Positions 1-10,847 are shown, counted from the first letter of the stretch. The stretch: 64,000 bases of DNA from Syntrophomonadaceae bacterium (GCA_012729835.1 JAAYCK010000108.1:62001-126000), one strand, 5' to 3'. Notes: generated from the sequence alone by a model not told the origin. Numbers and translations are program-made.

Positions 1-735
1 GTCCGGGTAAAGCCAGGCTGCCAGAATATCACCCAACCAAAAACTCCAGAGAATGACCCCCTGTTTATCAACCGCCTTTAACTGATATCGGCCCTTATTG
101 TCCGCCATTATTACGTAAAAGGTATTAGAATCAGCAGCACAGGTTAAAAAGCTTCGCCCGGCCGGGCTATTCAAAAAATAGCGGTCAGCAGACTCCCAGG
201 GAGACATAATCCAGGCAATGCCTCCATTGGTATTTAATGCATATAAGCCTTCAGCGACCGGTAAATATAGCAGGTCGGAACATCCTGCCAGTAAGGGAGT
301 TTTAAGGCCTTTGGCCGTCGGGACTACCGCTAGATCCCAGCCATTGGCGCCGTTGACTTTTATTTCTCGCACCGAGCCCAGGCCGGGAGCAAATATTGAG
401 GTGTCCCCGGGCCAAACCAGCGCCCCCCCTTTTCCCTGGCCGTTGCCTTTATTTTCCCATTTAACTATACCCTGTTCATCAATACAGAGTATTTTGTCGG
501 CGAGGGATAATAGCATGGTATGGTTCGGCAAAAATACTATATCGGATGGGCTTTTTCCCAATCCGGAACGCTTCCATATTATTTGAGCGTTGGGCTGAGC
601 CTTTTCTGCCAAACTGTTATAGTACTTGATATTGTCTGCGGCAAGTAATTTTAACGGCCAGCAGCCCATAAAGATAAGCAGAAAACAACCAGCCAGAATC
701 ATGCAATTTTTTATTTGATAATTATTCCCTGGCAT
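1..735 (-). CDS. Secreted PQQ/WD-like beta-propeller protein (partial, 3' end beyond window)
   Basis: The minus strand reads open for 245 codons from an ATG at 735 to the window edge, so the C-terminus is missing. A GGAG site lies about 8 bases before the start. The N-terminus is a signal sequence (hydrophobic stretch ILAGCFLLIFMGCW, then ending near LLAAD), so the product is exported or membrane-tethered. The rest shows repeating blade-like segments such as ILCIDEQGIVKWENK, LYALNTNGGIAWI and LKAVDKQGVILWSFW. A Y/L-x-L-[DN]-x-x-G-x-x-x-W pattern like this is typical of PQQ-like beta-propellers. No catalytic residues are visible, so a specific function cannot be given; it may be a periplasmic or cell-surface scaffold. 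It is divergent from the peptidase gene that follows. Confidence 0.75.
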   Translation of the reverse strand, partial: MPGNNYQIKNCMILAGCFLLIFMGCWPLKLLAADNIKYYNSLAEKAQPNAQIIWKRSGLGKSPSDIVFLPNHTMLLSLADKILCIDEQGIVKWENKGNGQGKGGALVWPGDTSIFAPGLGSVREIKVNGANGWDLAVVPTAKGLKTPLLAGCSDLLYLPVAEGLYALNTNGGIAWIMSPWESADRYFLNSPAGRSFLTCAADSNTFYVIMADNKGRYQLKAVDKQGVILWSFWLGDILAAWLYPD

Positions 736-905
736 GCTTATCATCTCCACTTTAAACCCTTACGCTTATTGTACCATTTTGGCAGCAGCTGTGAAGAAAC
801 CAGGCAAATATAATGTCTAATCATCAAGCTGATGAGCATTGGCTGGCCATCGTCAAGGTACTATATGGCTTACCCCTGGTTATAAGATAAAATTGTCTGG
901 CTCTT

Positions 906-933
906 TTTACAAAGGAGCCCGCCAGAGGATAAT
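906..933 (+). promoter_or_regulatory. Putative sigma-A promoter for the M1 peptidase gene
   Basis: TTTACA at 906-911 and GATAAT at 928-933 are separated by 16 bases, in an AT-rich gap between two divergent genes. The start codon follows about 50 bases downstream. Based on match to consensus only. Confidence 0.45.
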
Positions 934-981
934 CATGTTAAAATAGTTCTATATAAATTAAGCTAATTGGATGTGATTAAT

Positions 982-2442
982 GTGAGAAAGAATCTAATTT
1001 TAGGGTTAGCAGTTTTTCTCGGTGTTCTTATGGCTGCTGCCGTTTTTTACTATAATACTTTCATTGATCCTACTTCCTCTAAATCGGCGGAATTGAAAAG
1101 CCGGCAGGCGCATACCTTTCCTTCTCAACAGACCCTCTACCAGATGGGTCTTTATCTCGATCTTCCCAACCGTACCCTCTACGGCAATAATGCCATGCAT
1201 TTAGTAAACAACAGCGGACAAGCCATGGATGAATTGTGGCTAACGGCCTATCCCAATGCCTTTACATATGAGGATGACAGCCCGGCCTCCCCTTCCGCCT
1301 ATTATGATGGTTTCAATCCCGGAGGCATGGAATTCGACTATTTCAAGATAAACGGCAGGACAGTAGCTTATGAGACCCAGGGTATCGCCGTAAGGATACC
1401 CCTGCAGGAGTGCATAGAACCCGGACAACCGTTTAACCTGGAGGTTAAATATCGTACCCGTATCCCCCGGCTGGCCTACCGCTTTGGCAGCAAGGATGGT
1501 GTGTTTATGTTGTCCTATGCTTATCCCATGTTGAACGTACTGGATGCGAGCGGCTGGCATAAATCGTATAACTCTAAATATGGAGATCCCTTCTGCCTGG
1601 CCAGTGCCAATTATCTGGTTCGCCTCAACCTCCCCGATGGATACAACTTTGTTTCTCCGGGGGTAGTCACCGATGCTTTAGCCGAAGATAACGGGCGACA
1701 GTCCTTCTTAATCAAAGCGGAAAACATACGTGACTTTTCCCTGGTGGTAATGTATGATTACAAAGAAATAGGCCAACAAGTAGAGGCCACGAATGTCAAG
1801 TGCTACTTTCCAGCTGGCGTTGCCGGGCCCGGCAACGGTATTCTCCAGCAGAGTTATGAGATGCTCAGCTATTATTCCGATATTTTTGGTAGTACCTATC
1901 CCTTTTCGGATCTTAAGATAGTATTTGTTCCCATGAAGGGTGTTAACACTAGTGAGCATTCTGGTTTAATTTTTCTCAGCGACACTATGCTGGACTCCTT
2001 CCGCCAGCAGGAATACTCCTATTTCTCGTTGGCCCATGAAATATCTCACCAATGGTGGTATGGCCTGGTGGGTAATGATCAGGTCAAGGAACCTTGGTTA
2101 GATGAAGGCCTGGCCAACTGGTCTTCCTACAAGTTCCTGGCTGCTACCCGGGGTATGAAAACACCGGCATCAGGTAATAGCTTTGATCGAATGAACCTTG
2201 AACGCGAGTTAAAGGATATAAAATCGGCACAGGATTACTCACGGCTAGCTTACTCCGGGGGCGAAGACTTTTGGTTTGACCTGGAGAAAAAAGTCGGAGG
2301 GCGCAAACTGGATAAAATACTCCAGCGGTATGTAAGCGATTTTTCAGGCAGCATAGCATCAGCTGAAGATGTACGGACTATAATTGATCAGGAGACCGGT
2401 AGGGACATGAGTAAATTCTACCAACCCTGGTTTCAGCAATAA
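982..2442 (+). CDS. Membrane-anchored M1-family (gluzincin) metallopeptidase
   Basis: Predicted zinc aminopeptidase of the M1 clan. The zinc site is HEISHQWW at about residue 352 with the third ligand in WLDEGLANW about 20 residues later, the HExxH-18-E arrangement of the family. A segment EHSGLIFLSD sits where M1 enzymes have the GxMEN substrate loop, so the exopeptidase motif is diverged. Residues 1-25 form an uncleaved-looking membrane anchor, placing the catalytic domain outside. At 486 residues it lacks most of the C-terminal helical domain of classical M1 enzymes. I chose GTG 982 because GGATGTG lies 6 bases ahead of it; a TTG at 967 would add five residues but has no ribosome site. It precedes argS by 45 bases. 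Confidence 0.85.
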   Translation: MRKNLILGLAVFLGVLMAAAVFYYNTFIDPTSSKSAELKSRQAHTFPSQQTLYQMGLYLDLPNRTLYGNNAMHLVNNSGQAMDELWLTAYPNAFTYEDDSPASPSAYYDGFNPGGMEFDYFKINGRTVAYETQGIAVRIPLQECIEPGQPFNLEVKYRTRIPRLAYRFGSKDGVFMLSYAYPMLNVLDASGWHKSYNSKYGDPFCLASANYLVRLNLPDGYNFVSPGVVTDALAEDNGRQSFLIKAENIRDFSLVVMYDYKEIGQQVEATNVKCYFPAGVAGPGNGILQQSYEMLSYYSDIFGSTYPFSDLKIVFVPMKGVNTSEHSGLIFLSDTMLDSFRQQEYSYFSLAHEISHQWWYGLVGNDQVKEPWLDEGLANWSSYKFLAATRGMKTPASGNSFDRMNLERELKDIKSAQDYSRLAYSGGEDFWFDLEKKVGGRKLDKILQRYVSDFSGSIASAEDVRTIIDQETGRDMSKFYQPWFQQ

Positions 2443-2487
2443 GGGTTTAGGGGAAAATGTAGCAAACAGACGACTCTGGGAGGGAAC

Positions 2488-4170
2488 ATGAATCCGATAC
2501 TAATGATCAGAGACAGCATCTATACTGTAATATCCAGCGCACTTGAAAAGGCCAGGGAAACTGGCAAATTGACCTACCAAACACTGCCCGAATTTGTAAT
2601 TGAGGTGCCCCGGGAAAAGGGGCATGGTGATTTTGCCTGTAACGTAGCCATGCTGATGGCCCGGGAGGCCAGGATGGCCCCACGTAAGATAGCCGAGATA
2701 ATTCTGGAAATGATTGATGACCATCCCCTGGAGGCGATCGATAAGATCGAGGTAGCCGGGGCCGGATTCATCAATATTTTTTTGGATAGAAGCTGGTTGT
2801 ACCCGTTGCCTGCCCGGATATACCAGATGGGTGACCGCTATGGTTACAATGAGAGCCTGGGATTAAAAGCCCAGGTGGAGTTCGTCAGTGCCAATCCTAC
2901 CGGAAATCTCCACATGGGCAATGCCCGCGGCGGAGCGATAGGTGATACTATGGCCAATATACTGGCCCGCGCCGGCTACCAGGTTGAACGGGAGTTCTAC
3001 GTAAACGATGCCGGAAACCAGATCGAGATTTTTGCTGATTCATTGGAAGCCCGCTACCTGCAGCGGACCGGGCAGAATGTGCCATTTCCGGAGAATGGTT
3101 ATGCCGGGCAGGATGTGGTGGAGACGGTTAAGAACATTATCGCCACTTATAAAAAGACCCTGGTGGATTTACCTCAAGAGGAGCGGCGTCAGATCCTGGT
3201 CGACTATGCGTTGAAGGAGAAACTCGCCTACATTAAGGACAGCCTCCAGCGCTTTGGTATAAGCTATGATGTGTGGTTCAATGAACAGACCCTGCATGAT
3301 TCTGGCAAAATAAACGAAGTTATTGATCTCTTGAAACAAAAGGGCTATATATATGAAGAGGCGGGGGCCTGGTGGTTTAAGTCTACCATGTTTGGGGATG
3401 AAAAGGACGAGGTAGTAATCCGTTCCAATGGCTTGCCGACTTATTTTGGTGCCGATATTGCCTATCACAAGGACAAATTTGAGCGAGGTTTTGATCGCGT
3501 TATCAATGTGTGGGGTGCCGACCATCACGGACATGTTTCCCGCATCAAAGGAGCCATGCAGGCGCTGGATTATAATCCGGATTCACTGGATATCTTGCTT
3601 ATGCAGCTGGTACGCCTCTACCGCGGGAAAAAGATGGTGCGTATGTCGAAGCGGACAGGTACCACGGTTTCCCTGGACGAGTTGATTGATGAAGTAGGGC
3701 GTGATGCCGCTCGTTTCTTTTTTGTCATGCGGAGCCCGGACAGCCATTTGGACTTTGACCTGGATCTGGCCAAGGAAGAGAGTCAGGATAATCCGGTTTA
3801 CTATGTTCAATATGCCCACGCCAGGATCTGCAGCATTTTTCGCCAGGCAGAAGCGGCCCAGGTATCACTTGGTGATATTGCATCCGCCGATCCGGCTCTG
3901 CTGGTCGAAGAGGAAGAAAGCCTGCTTTTAAGAAAGATAGCGGATTTTCCGGAGGAGAACGTCATTGCTGCCCGGACCATGGCGCCACATCGGATAGCTC
4001 GTTACGTGCTGGATCTGGCGGGTTTGTTCCACAGCTTTTACAATCACCACCGCGTGTTGGGGGTTGACCCTGAATTGCAAGCCGCTCGGCTGCTTTTGAT
4101 GTATATAACGCGAATTACTATAAAAAACTCTCTGGATGTATTGGGTGTCAATGCACCAGAGCGAATGTAG
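2488..4170 (+). CDS. argS: Arginyl-tRNA synthetase
   Basis: Class I aminoacyl-tRNA synthetase that charges tRNA-Arg. The class signature appears as [14 protein letters not shown] near residue 140 (HIGH equivalent HMGN) and as MVRMSKRTG near residue 385 (KMSKS equivalent). The N-terminal Add1-like domain and the C-terminal DALR anticodon-binding domain (from about [11 protein letters not shown] onward) are both present. The length of 560 residues is normal. The ATG follows GGGAGGGAAC. The next gene begins 11 bases after the stop, so argS and the delta-like gene are probably cotranscribed, as in Bacillus where argS and rpoE are neighbours. Confidence 0.97.
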   Translation: MNPILMIRDSIYTVISSALEKARETGKLTYQTLPEFVIEVPREKGHGDFACNVAMLMAREARMAPRKIAEIILEMIDDHPLEAIDKIEVAGAGFINIFLDRSWLYPLPARIYQMGDRYGYNESLGLKAQVEFVSANPTGNLHMGNARGGAIGDTMANILARAGYQVEREFYVNDAGNQIEIFADSLEARYLQRTGQNVPFPENGYAGQDVVETVKNIIATYKKTLVDLPQEERRQILVDYALKEKLAYIKDSLQRFGISYDVWFNEQTLHDSGKINEVIDLLKQKGYIYEEAGAWWFKSTMFGDEKDEVVIRSNGLPTYFGADIAYHKDKFERGFDRVINVWGADHHGHVSRIKGAMQALDYNPDSLDILLMQLVRLYRGKKMVRMSKRTGTTVSLDELIDEVGRDAARFFFVMRSPDSHLDFDLDLAKEESQDNPVYYVQYAHARICSIFRQAEAAQVSLGDIASADPALLVEEEESLLLRKIADFPEENVIAARTMAPHRIARYVLDLAGLFHSFYNHHRVLGVDPELQAARLLLMYITRITIKNSLDVLGVNAPERM

Positions 4171-4181
4171 GAGGATAATGC

Positions 4182-4421
4182 ATGATCCAGAGGAAGAAGA
4201 GTGAAGCAGATTGGGCTGTACAGATCCTGGCCGAACGAAAGGAAGCCATGAATTACCGCGAACTATTGGATGCCATTATTGATCGTATGGGCAGAAATAA
4301 CGATACGTTCAACTTAACCTCTATTTATACCCGCTTAAATCTAGATAACCGTTTGATATATCAGGGCGATGGATTCTGGTTTTATGATGTAAACCGGGTG
4401 GTGGAGAAAAAGGAAGGATGA
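4182..4421 (+). CDS. Short RNA polymerase delta-like protein (HARE-HTH domain only)
   Basis: 79 residues that resemble only the N-terminal winged-helix (HARE-HTH) half of the Firmicutes RNA polymerase delta subunit: AVQILAERKEAMNYRELLD, then IYTRLNLDNRLIYQGDGFWF, which parallels the family's FYTDLN-D-RF-x-x-G-x-x-W end. The long acidic C-terminal tail of Bacillus RpoE is absent; the protein ends in DVNRVVEKKEG. Position between argS and pyrG matches Bacillus rpoE, which supports orthology. The start is set by AGGAGG ahead of ATG 4182. Its stop overlaps the next start by 4 bases (ATGA), indicating translational coupling. Confidence 0.75.
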   Translation: MIQRKKSEADWAVQILAERKEAMNYRELLDAIIDRMGRNNDTFNLTSIYTRLNLDNRLIYQGDGFWFYDVNRVVEKKEG

Positions 4422-5050
4422 AAATAACCTGGCTGGGCCACGCCTCTTTTTTGATCGAAAGCGGTAATCATAGAATTGTGACAGACCCCTTCGCTGAACG
4501 GGTAGGCTACCCCATTTATACCGGGAAGGTCGACATTGTGACGGTAAGCCATGATCATTATGATCATAACGCCGTAGAATTGTTGCAGGGGCAGCCGCAG
4601 GTAGTCAATAAATCGGGCAATTTTCTCGTTGACGGCGTTGAGATAAGCGGTCTGGATACCTGGCATGACAAAAAACAAGGCAACGAACGTGGCCATAACA
4701 CCATATTCAAGATCATGACGGAAGGGCTATCCATACTGCACCTGGGAGATATCGGACATGTTCTGCCCCCTGAACTAGTTGCTAGCTTGGGCAGAGTTGA
4801 TATATTGATGGTTCCGGTCGGGGGCAAATATACAGTGGATGCCGGAGAGGCTTACAGCATTGCCGAAATGATTAACCCTAAGATTATCATTCCCATGCAT
4901 TTTCAGACTCCGCCGTGCACTATTGATTTGGCCCCGGTGGAGGGTTTTACTATGAAATATAACAGGGTAATCAAGCTCCCATATTTATTGCTGGAGGAAG
5001 GTGACCTCAACAATAGATCAGGGGTGATAATCCTTGACTACCCTGGTTAG
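4418..5050 (+). CDS. UPF0173-type metallo-beta-lactamase-fold hydrolase
   Basis: 210-residue metal-dependent hydrolase of the UPF0173 / UlaG-like branch of the metallo-beta-lactamase fold. Visible ligands are SHDHYDHNAV near residue 45 (HxHxDH), GDIGHV near residue 110 and MHFQTPP near residue 165. The N-terminus MKITWLGHASFLIES is typical of the family. The physiological substrate is not known. Its ATG overlaps the delta-like gene's stop codon, and pyrG follows 44 bases later, so it sits inside a housekeeping operon, an insertion relative to the Bacillus rpoE-pyrG order. Confidence 0.85.
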   Translation: MKITWLGHASFLIESGNHRIVTDPFAERVGYPIYTGKVDIVTVSHDHYDHNAVELLQGQPQVVNKSGNFLVDGVEISGLDTWHDKKQGNERGHNTIFKIMTEGLSILHLGDIGHVLPPELVASLGRVDILMVPVGGKYTVDAGEAYSIAEMINPKIIIPMHFQTPPCTIDLAPVEGFTMKYNRVIKLPYLLLEEGDLNNRSGVIILDYPG

Positions 5051-5076
5051 CATAGGTATTACGTTTTATAGGATAG

Positions 5077-6705
<1,629 letters not shown>

Positions 6706-6813
6706 ACAAAGCCACAGCGACCTTAATGGCGCGACTATTGATATGTGTAACCAAAAATGCCGGCAGAGCACCACTAACAATGAGGCATCGAAATGAATTA
6801 TCACTTTGAGAAA

Positions 6814-6829
6814 ATAGATCGTGATCTAT
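6814..6829. repeat. Small perfect dyad in the pyrG / CoA-transferase gap
   Basis: ATAGATC-GT-GATCTAT is a 7-bp perfect inverted repeat with a two-base centre, located between convergent genes. It could be an operator-like site but there is no promoter next to it, so a role is not assigned. Confidence 0.3.
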
Positions 6830-6892
6830 GATCAGCTCAAAAATATCTGTGTTAAATTTTCTTACATAATACATGTGAAGCTGTGACTAAAA

Positions 6893-6920
6893 AAGCCCTC
6901 GGATTTTTCTCCGAGGGCTT
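6893..6920 (-). terminator. Rho-independent terminator of the CoA-transferase gene
   Basis: AAGCCCTCGG pairs with CCGAGGGCTT around an 8-base loop. Read on the minus strand the hairpin is followed by a run of six T, 12 bases after the CoA-transferase stop. On the plus strand it could also stop pyrG transcription, though the T run there is poorer. Confidence 0.85.
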
Positions 6921-6931
6921 TGCTGTTGGAA

Positions 6932-8320
6932 TCAGAACGGGGTCTTGTTGGTCCGGGACCACAGTTTCATTTCCTTGGCGTCCTTGATCAGTTCGTCTCT
7001 GAAATCAGGATGAGCCAGCCCGATAACAGCTTCGGCTCTGCCCCAGGTGGAGAGGCCTTTCATATTGGCGATGCCGTATTCGGTGACCAGATAGTGAACT
7101 GTGGTACGGGGAACGGTTACTACCGCACCCGGAGTAAGCATGGGTCTTACCCGCGAATGAACCTTGCCTTCTTTGTCCTTAAAGGTGGAAGAGAAGGCCA
7201 GGAAACCTTTGCCGCCTTTGGAATGGAAAGCACCGATGATAAAGTCCAATTGTCCGCCGGTGCCAGATATCTGACGCAGTCCGGAAGTCTCTGAGCAGAC
7301 CTGGGACAGGAGGTCGATCTCCAGGATATTGTTGATACCGATCACATTATCGTGCATGGCAATATTGGTTGGGTTGTTGGTATAGTTTACGTTGCAGGCG
7401 CCGCACAGGGGATTGTCGTCAAGGAAATCATAGGTGTCCTGGGTACCCAGGCAGAAGGCATAGGTGCTCTTGTTCGTGTCATATGACTTCTTGGCATTGG
7501 TGATCTTGCCTTTATCATACATAGCCACATAAGCATCGCAGAACATCTCGCTCTGTACGCCCAAATCCTTCAGATCGGAATCAGCTATCATATTGCCTAA
7601 AAGGTTGGGCATGGCCCCGATACCCAGCTGTACGCAGGCTCCATTCGGAATCTCTGCCATAATGTACTCTGCGATTTTGGTTTCTTCCGGGGTGGGAGCA
7701 CCTGCGGCCGGTATTGTAAAAATCGGAGTATTGGAACCCTCAACGATATAATCGATCTCACTAATATGCATATATTCGTCATTGCCACCCAGGCAACGCG
7801 GCATATTCTGATTGACTTCCACGATGGCCAGGCGTTTGGAGTTGACGGCCAGGCCGCGGTTGTGCGAGCATCCCAGACCGAAGTTAAAGCAGCCATTTTT
7901 GTCCATCGGAGTGGTCTGGGCAACCCATACGGTGGGCCATATATGAGCTAAACTAGTATCAGTAGCCATCAAATTGGCTTCATGATAGTTGGCCGGAAGA
8001 TGGGTAGCCAGCCCGTACTCTCCCATTTTACGGTCCAGTGCGGTAAAGAACCAGCTGAAATACTGGAATGATTTCTGTTCGGGATCGTTCTTGACTACTT
8101 CAGGAATCGGCAGTACACCGCCAGTGCCGCGGATGGCTACATTGGTGAGGTTGGGATCCCCGGCTCTCTTGCTCAGAGCGATGTCGAAATCAACTGGTTT
8201 GGTAGGAAACATGCCGTAATCGATGATATCATTCGATTGTATCAGCTGTGCAGCTTCTTCCAGGCTTATCAGTTTACGCTTGTACTCCTCATGATAGGTT
8301 CTCAAATTTCTACCCCCCAT
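6932..8320 (-). CDS. Acetyl-CoA hydrolase / CoA-transferase family protein
   Basis: Family I-type CoA-transferase (acetyl-CoA hydrolase / 4-hydroxybutyrate or butyryl-CoA:acetate CoA-transferase group). The glutamate that forms the glutamyl-CoA intermediate is expected in GVQSEMFCDAYVAMYD; the CoA-binding loop GTGGQLDFIIGAFHS follows. It would move CoA between acyl groups, for example activating butyrate or releasing acetate in an anaerobic fatty-acid degrader; the exact substrate cannot be read from sequence. The start is uncertain: ATG 8320 has no clear ribosome site, while TTG 8305 (product MRTYHEEYKRK) lies just after GGGGGG and gives the usual family N-terminus. It is a lone gene with its own terminator and a long leader. 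Confidence 0.88.
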   Translation of the reverse strand: MGGRNLRTYHEEYKRKLISLEEAAQLIQSNDIIDYGMFPTKPVDFDIALSKRAGDPNLTNVAIRGTGGVLPIPEVVKNDPEQKSFQYFSWFFTALDRKMGEYGLATHLPANYHEANLMATDTSLAHIWPTVWVAQTTPMDKNGCFNFGLGCSHNRGLAVNSKRLAIVEVNQNMPRCLGGNDEYMHISEIDYIVEGSNTPIFTIPAAGAPTPEETKIAEYIMAEIPNGACVQLGIGAMPNLLGNMIADSDLKDLGVQSEMFCDAYVAMYDKGKITNAKKSYDTNKSTYAFCLGTQDTYDFLDDNPLCGACNVNYTNNPTNIAMHDNVIGINNILEIDLLSQVCSETSGLRQISGTGGQLDFIIGAFHSKGGKGFLAFSSTFKDKEGKVHSRVRPMLTPGAVVTVPRTTVHYLVTEYGIANMKGLSTWGRAEAVIGLAHPDFRDELIKDAKEMKLWSRTNKTPF

Positions 8321-8823
8321 AAATATTTCATTTTCTAGAACCAGATATGGCGTTCTGAAAGAGGCCGTTACTGGCATATATCAAAATATTCGCAAAAAAA
8401 TCCCATTATCCTCTATTAAACTAAAAACTAAATATTCGGAAAATTCCCAACAATCACCTCCTAAAAAACCCTCATTCGCGAAGATAACAGCATCCCGCAT
8501 TGCTTCACAAGTGTAAAAATTACAAAAATAAGAAACGACGTGAATTAAGTCGGAAGTCAAAACGAGACACTGTTAATCCAATCTACTAATATTACAATTC
8601 TAAATTAAAACTGATTTTCCTCCATATTAATCGGACATATTGAAATTTTTTTTGCATTATTCGCTATCACACACGAATAAGTAAATAATAGGGATGATAG
8701 GCAAGATAGTTTAAGCGCGTTGTATCGCTGGCAGTGTGAACTGAAGTATGTAATAATCTAAGAAATGGAAAATGATCACTTTGGTAAGCAGTGATGTGGG
8801 ATTTAAGGAAGGAGATCCGGAAT
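8321..8823. other. Divergent AT-rich regulatory gap between the CoA-transferase gene and sppA
   Basis: About 500 bases without a convincing gene. On the minus strand it holds a candidate long leader for the CoA-transferase gene with a perfect, apparently unused ribosome binding site at 8451-8462. No convincing sigma-A promoter, riboswitch or terminator could be assigned by eye; the sequence near 8500-8700 is strongly AT-rich. Confidence 0.5.
8451..8462 (-). promoter_or_regulatory. Perfect Shine-Dalgarno without a gene (possible leader peptide)
   Basis: AGGAGGTGATTG, a perfect anti-16S match, lies about 130 bases ahead of the CoA-transferase start. A TTG at 8450 would open a 9-codon frame ending TAG. 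It may mark a leader peptide or a relic; the short frame itself has no coding support. Confidence 0.35.
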
Positions 8824-9720
8824 TTGGGCAAGAAACTGGTGATGGGGATCATTATCTTGTTTTTGTTAGTCATGGGGACCTTGTCGATTCGTTCAGCCGG
8901 AAGATCCGCTGATACTGGCAGCGGTGCGGGTAAGGGCAAGGTGGGAGTTATCCAGATAAAAGGAGCATTGACCGAAACGGGCTCAGAGTCGATACTATCT
9001 GCAACTGGGAGTGATGCAGAGAAAATCATGGAGGAGATCCGCAAGGCTGCCAAACGCGATGATATCAAGGCGCTGGTTTTGCGCATTAATAGCCCGGGGG
9101 GGACCTCGGTCGCGGCGCAAGAGGTAGGTATAGAATTGGATCGTTTCCGCAAGACAGGTAAGCCGGTGGTTACTTCTATGGGGGATGTATGTGCTTCGGG
9201 AGGCTATTGGGTTGCCTGCAGCAGCGACCGAATAATTGCCAATCCATCGACATTGACCGGTAGTATTGGCGTTATTATGGAGTTTTCTAACTTGGAAGGT
9301 CTCTATGGCAAGATAGGGATACGTGAAGAGGTTATAAAAAGCGGCGCCTACAAAGATATTGGTTCATCCACCCGTCAGCTCACCGCTGATGAGCGGGTGA
9401 TGCTGCAAAATCTGGTCAATGATTCCTATAGCCAGTTCCTGGACCAGGTAACGCGGGGCAGGAAAGGGAAAATGACCCGTGAGGAAGTCACTAATATAGC
9501 AGACGGGCGGATCATCAGCGGACGGCAGGGCAAAGAGCTGGGTCTGGTGGATGATCTCGGCAACTATTATGACGCTCTGGCCATTGCCCGGAAGATGGCA
9601 CACCTGGAGAACGACAGTGAGGTTGAGGTTCTCAATAAGCCCGGCATCTGGGAGACGCTGGTGGCAGATGTATCAGCCCAACGCTTACTGCCACAGCAGG
9701 GTTGGCAGCTTCGATATTAG
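8824..9720 (+). CDS. sppA: Signal peptide peptidase SppA (S49)
   Basis: Membrane-bound serine protease that degrades cleaved signal peptides and other membrane-released fragments. Residues 7-22 form the single N-terminal membrane span. The catalytic serine lies in DVCASGGYWVACS and the catalytic lysine in KSGAYKDIGSS, about 50 residues later, the Ser-Lys dyad of the short Bacillus-type SppA. RINSPGG is the conserved substrate-binding strand. Start TTG 8824 was chosen because AAGGAAGGAG lies 9 bases ahead of it; a GTG at 8791 would place that site inside the coding region. The product of 298 residues matches the family. A Yip1-like membrane protein follows 31 bases downstream. Confidence 0.93.
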   Translation: MGKKLVMGIIILFLLVMGTLSIRSAGRSADTGSGAGKGKVGVIQIKGALTETGSESILSATGSDAEKIMEEIRKAAKRDDIKALVLRINSPGGTSVAAQEVGIELDRFRKTGKPVVTSMGDVCASGGYWVACSSDRIIANPSTLTGSIGVIMEFSNLEGLYGKIGIREEVIKSGAYKDIGSSTRQLTADERVMLQNLVNDSYSQFLDQVTRGRKGKMTREEVTNIADGRIISGRQGKELGLVDDLGNYYDALAIARKMAHLENDSEVEVLNKPGIWETLVADVSAQRLLPQQGWQLRY

Positions 9721-9751
9721 ATTACGATTGGAGCAGAGGAGGTGGGATAGT

Positions 9752-10327
9752 ATGGTCTGGAGTGAGGTTCTCTACGGGGTTTTGTTTGAACCGCGGGCTA
9801 CGCTGCGCAGCCTGAGTATTGAGCGGCCGGTGATCCCGGCTATAGTTACCTTCCTGGCTGTAGCTATTTTCAATCTGACTGTTTACCGAGGCATAATCTT
9901 GAAGCAGAGTTATGCAATCAATGATTTGGAGCAGTTTTTATGGCTTTATCAAATCATGGGGGCTGTGTTTTCTTTTTTTATGCTTTTTGTGATGGCAGGA
10001 TTATTCTCCCTGCTCAGCGAATTGATTTTTAATAAGCCTAATGCTTCTGGACTGCTGGTTTGCTTGGGATTTTCTTCTCTTCCGGGAATTCTTGGGCCGG
10101 CTTTGTATTACAGCGCACAGATTATTGATATTCAATGGTTAGGAGTACTGTGTTCGTTAGTGATAGGGGTCTGGATGCTGGTATTACAGGTTTTGTCATT
10201 GGCCGAAGCTCTGGAATTATCAACCGGCCAGGCGGTGGCCCTTTTTGTTCTGCCCGGTGTGTTTGCGGCAATAGCTCTGGTCTTAGTGATAGCAATCTTT
10301 GCTCTCTTTGGACAGGGAATAATTTAA
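9752..10327 (+). CDS. Yip1-domain multi-pass membrane protein
   Basis: 191-residue integral membrane protein. The N-terminus MVWSEVLYGVLFEPRATLR resembles the start of Yip1-family proteins (lyrvlfxPrxtlr), and five hydrophobic spans follow (about residues 29-49, 65-90, 100-120, 128-150, 162-188). Function in bacteria is unknown. ATG 9752 is preceded by GAGGAGGTGGG. It is close behind sppA and probably cotranscribed with it. Confidence 0.75.
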   Translation: MVWSEVLYGVLFEPRATLRSLSIERPVIPAIVTFLAVAIFNLTVYRGIILKQSYAINDLEQFLWLYQIMGAVFSFFMLFVMAGLFSLLSELIFNKPNASGLLVCLGFSSLPGILGPALYYSAQIIDIQWLGVLCSLVIGVWMLVLQVLSLAEALELSTGQAVALFVLPGVFAAIALVLVIAIFALFGQGII

Positions 10328-10400
10328 AATATGTAAAAAGAAGGGAATCATGCTTGTTTAGAGAAAGTATATTTAAAGGTTACCTTTGGGAGGAGTTATT

Positions 10401-10769
10401 GTGCATAGTATTTTGATTGTGGATGACCAGAAGGGGGTAAGAAGGCTTCTGGAAGAGGTGTTCAAAAAGGATGGCTGGGAGGTATCTACTGCCGTAGACG
10501 GAACAGAGGCGGTGACTCTAGCCATTCAGCATGAACCGGACATCATATTAATGGATATGAAAATGCCTAATATGAATGGGTTAGAAGCCTCGCAAAAGAT
10601 TATAGAAAAAAACCCGAGGCTTTCTATAATAATGATGACAGCCTACGGTGAAATGGAAGTGGTTCGTGCAGCACTGGATTCAGGGGTCAAGAAGTGTGTG
10701 ACCAAACCTTTCGACATTATATATTTGCGGGAAATGGTCACTGATCTGGTGCAGGAGCAAGCATCATAA
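10401..10769 (+). CDS. spo0F: Sporulation phosphorelay response regulator Spo0F
   Basis: Single-domain response regulator of 122 residues. The acidic pocket is D8-D9, the phospho-acceptor D52 in LMDMKMPNMNG, with T80 in MMTAYGE and K102 in TKPFD; all four key positions agree with Spo0F numbering, and TAYGE is a Spo0F-like detail. In Bacillus Spo0F passes phosphate from sensor kinases to Spo0B. No kinase or phosphotransferase is nearby, and many Clostridia lack Spo0B, so its partner here is open. GTG 10401 follows GGGAGG. The placement immediately before fba and after pyrG (with an insertion) is the Bacillus order, which supports orthology. Confidence 0.85.
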   Translation: MHSILIVDDQKGVRRLLEEVFKKDGWEVSTAVDGTEAVTLAIQHEPDIILMDMKMPNMNGLEASQKIIEKNPRLSIIMMTAYGEMEVVRAALDSGVKKCVTKPFDIIYLREMVTDLVQEQAS

Positions 10770-10794
10770 CAGAATCTTCAGATAAAGATGAATG

Positions 10795-10823
10795 TTCACC
10801 GGATTATGGGTGAATGATAGAAT
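10795..10823 (+). promoter_or_regulatory. Putative sigma-A promoter for fba
   Basis: TTCACC at 10795-10800 and TAGAAT at 10818-10823 are 17 bases apart and sit 25 bases before the fba start. The -35 box overlaps an imperfect dyad (TTCACC...GGGTGAA) that could be a regulator site. Confidence 0.4.
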
Positions 10824-10847
10824 GGTAATAAAAATTGGAGTGATTTG

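Noticed and set aside
218-586. A plus-strand reading of 122 codons
   Set aside because: It is antisense to the partial minus-strand beta-propeller gene, which has a signal peptide, ribosome site and domain pattern; the plus-strand product is low-complexity Pro/Ser with no ribosome site.
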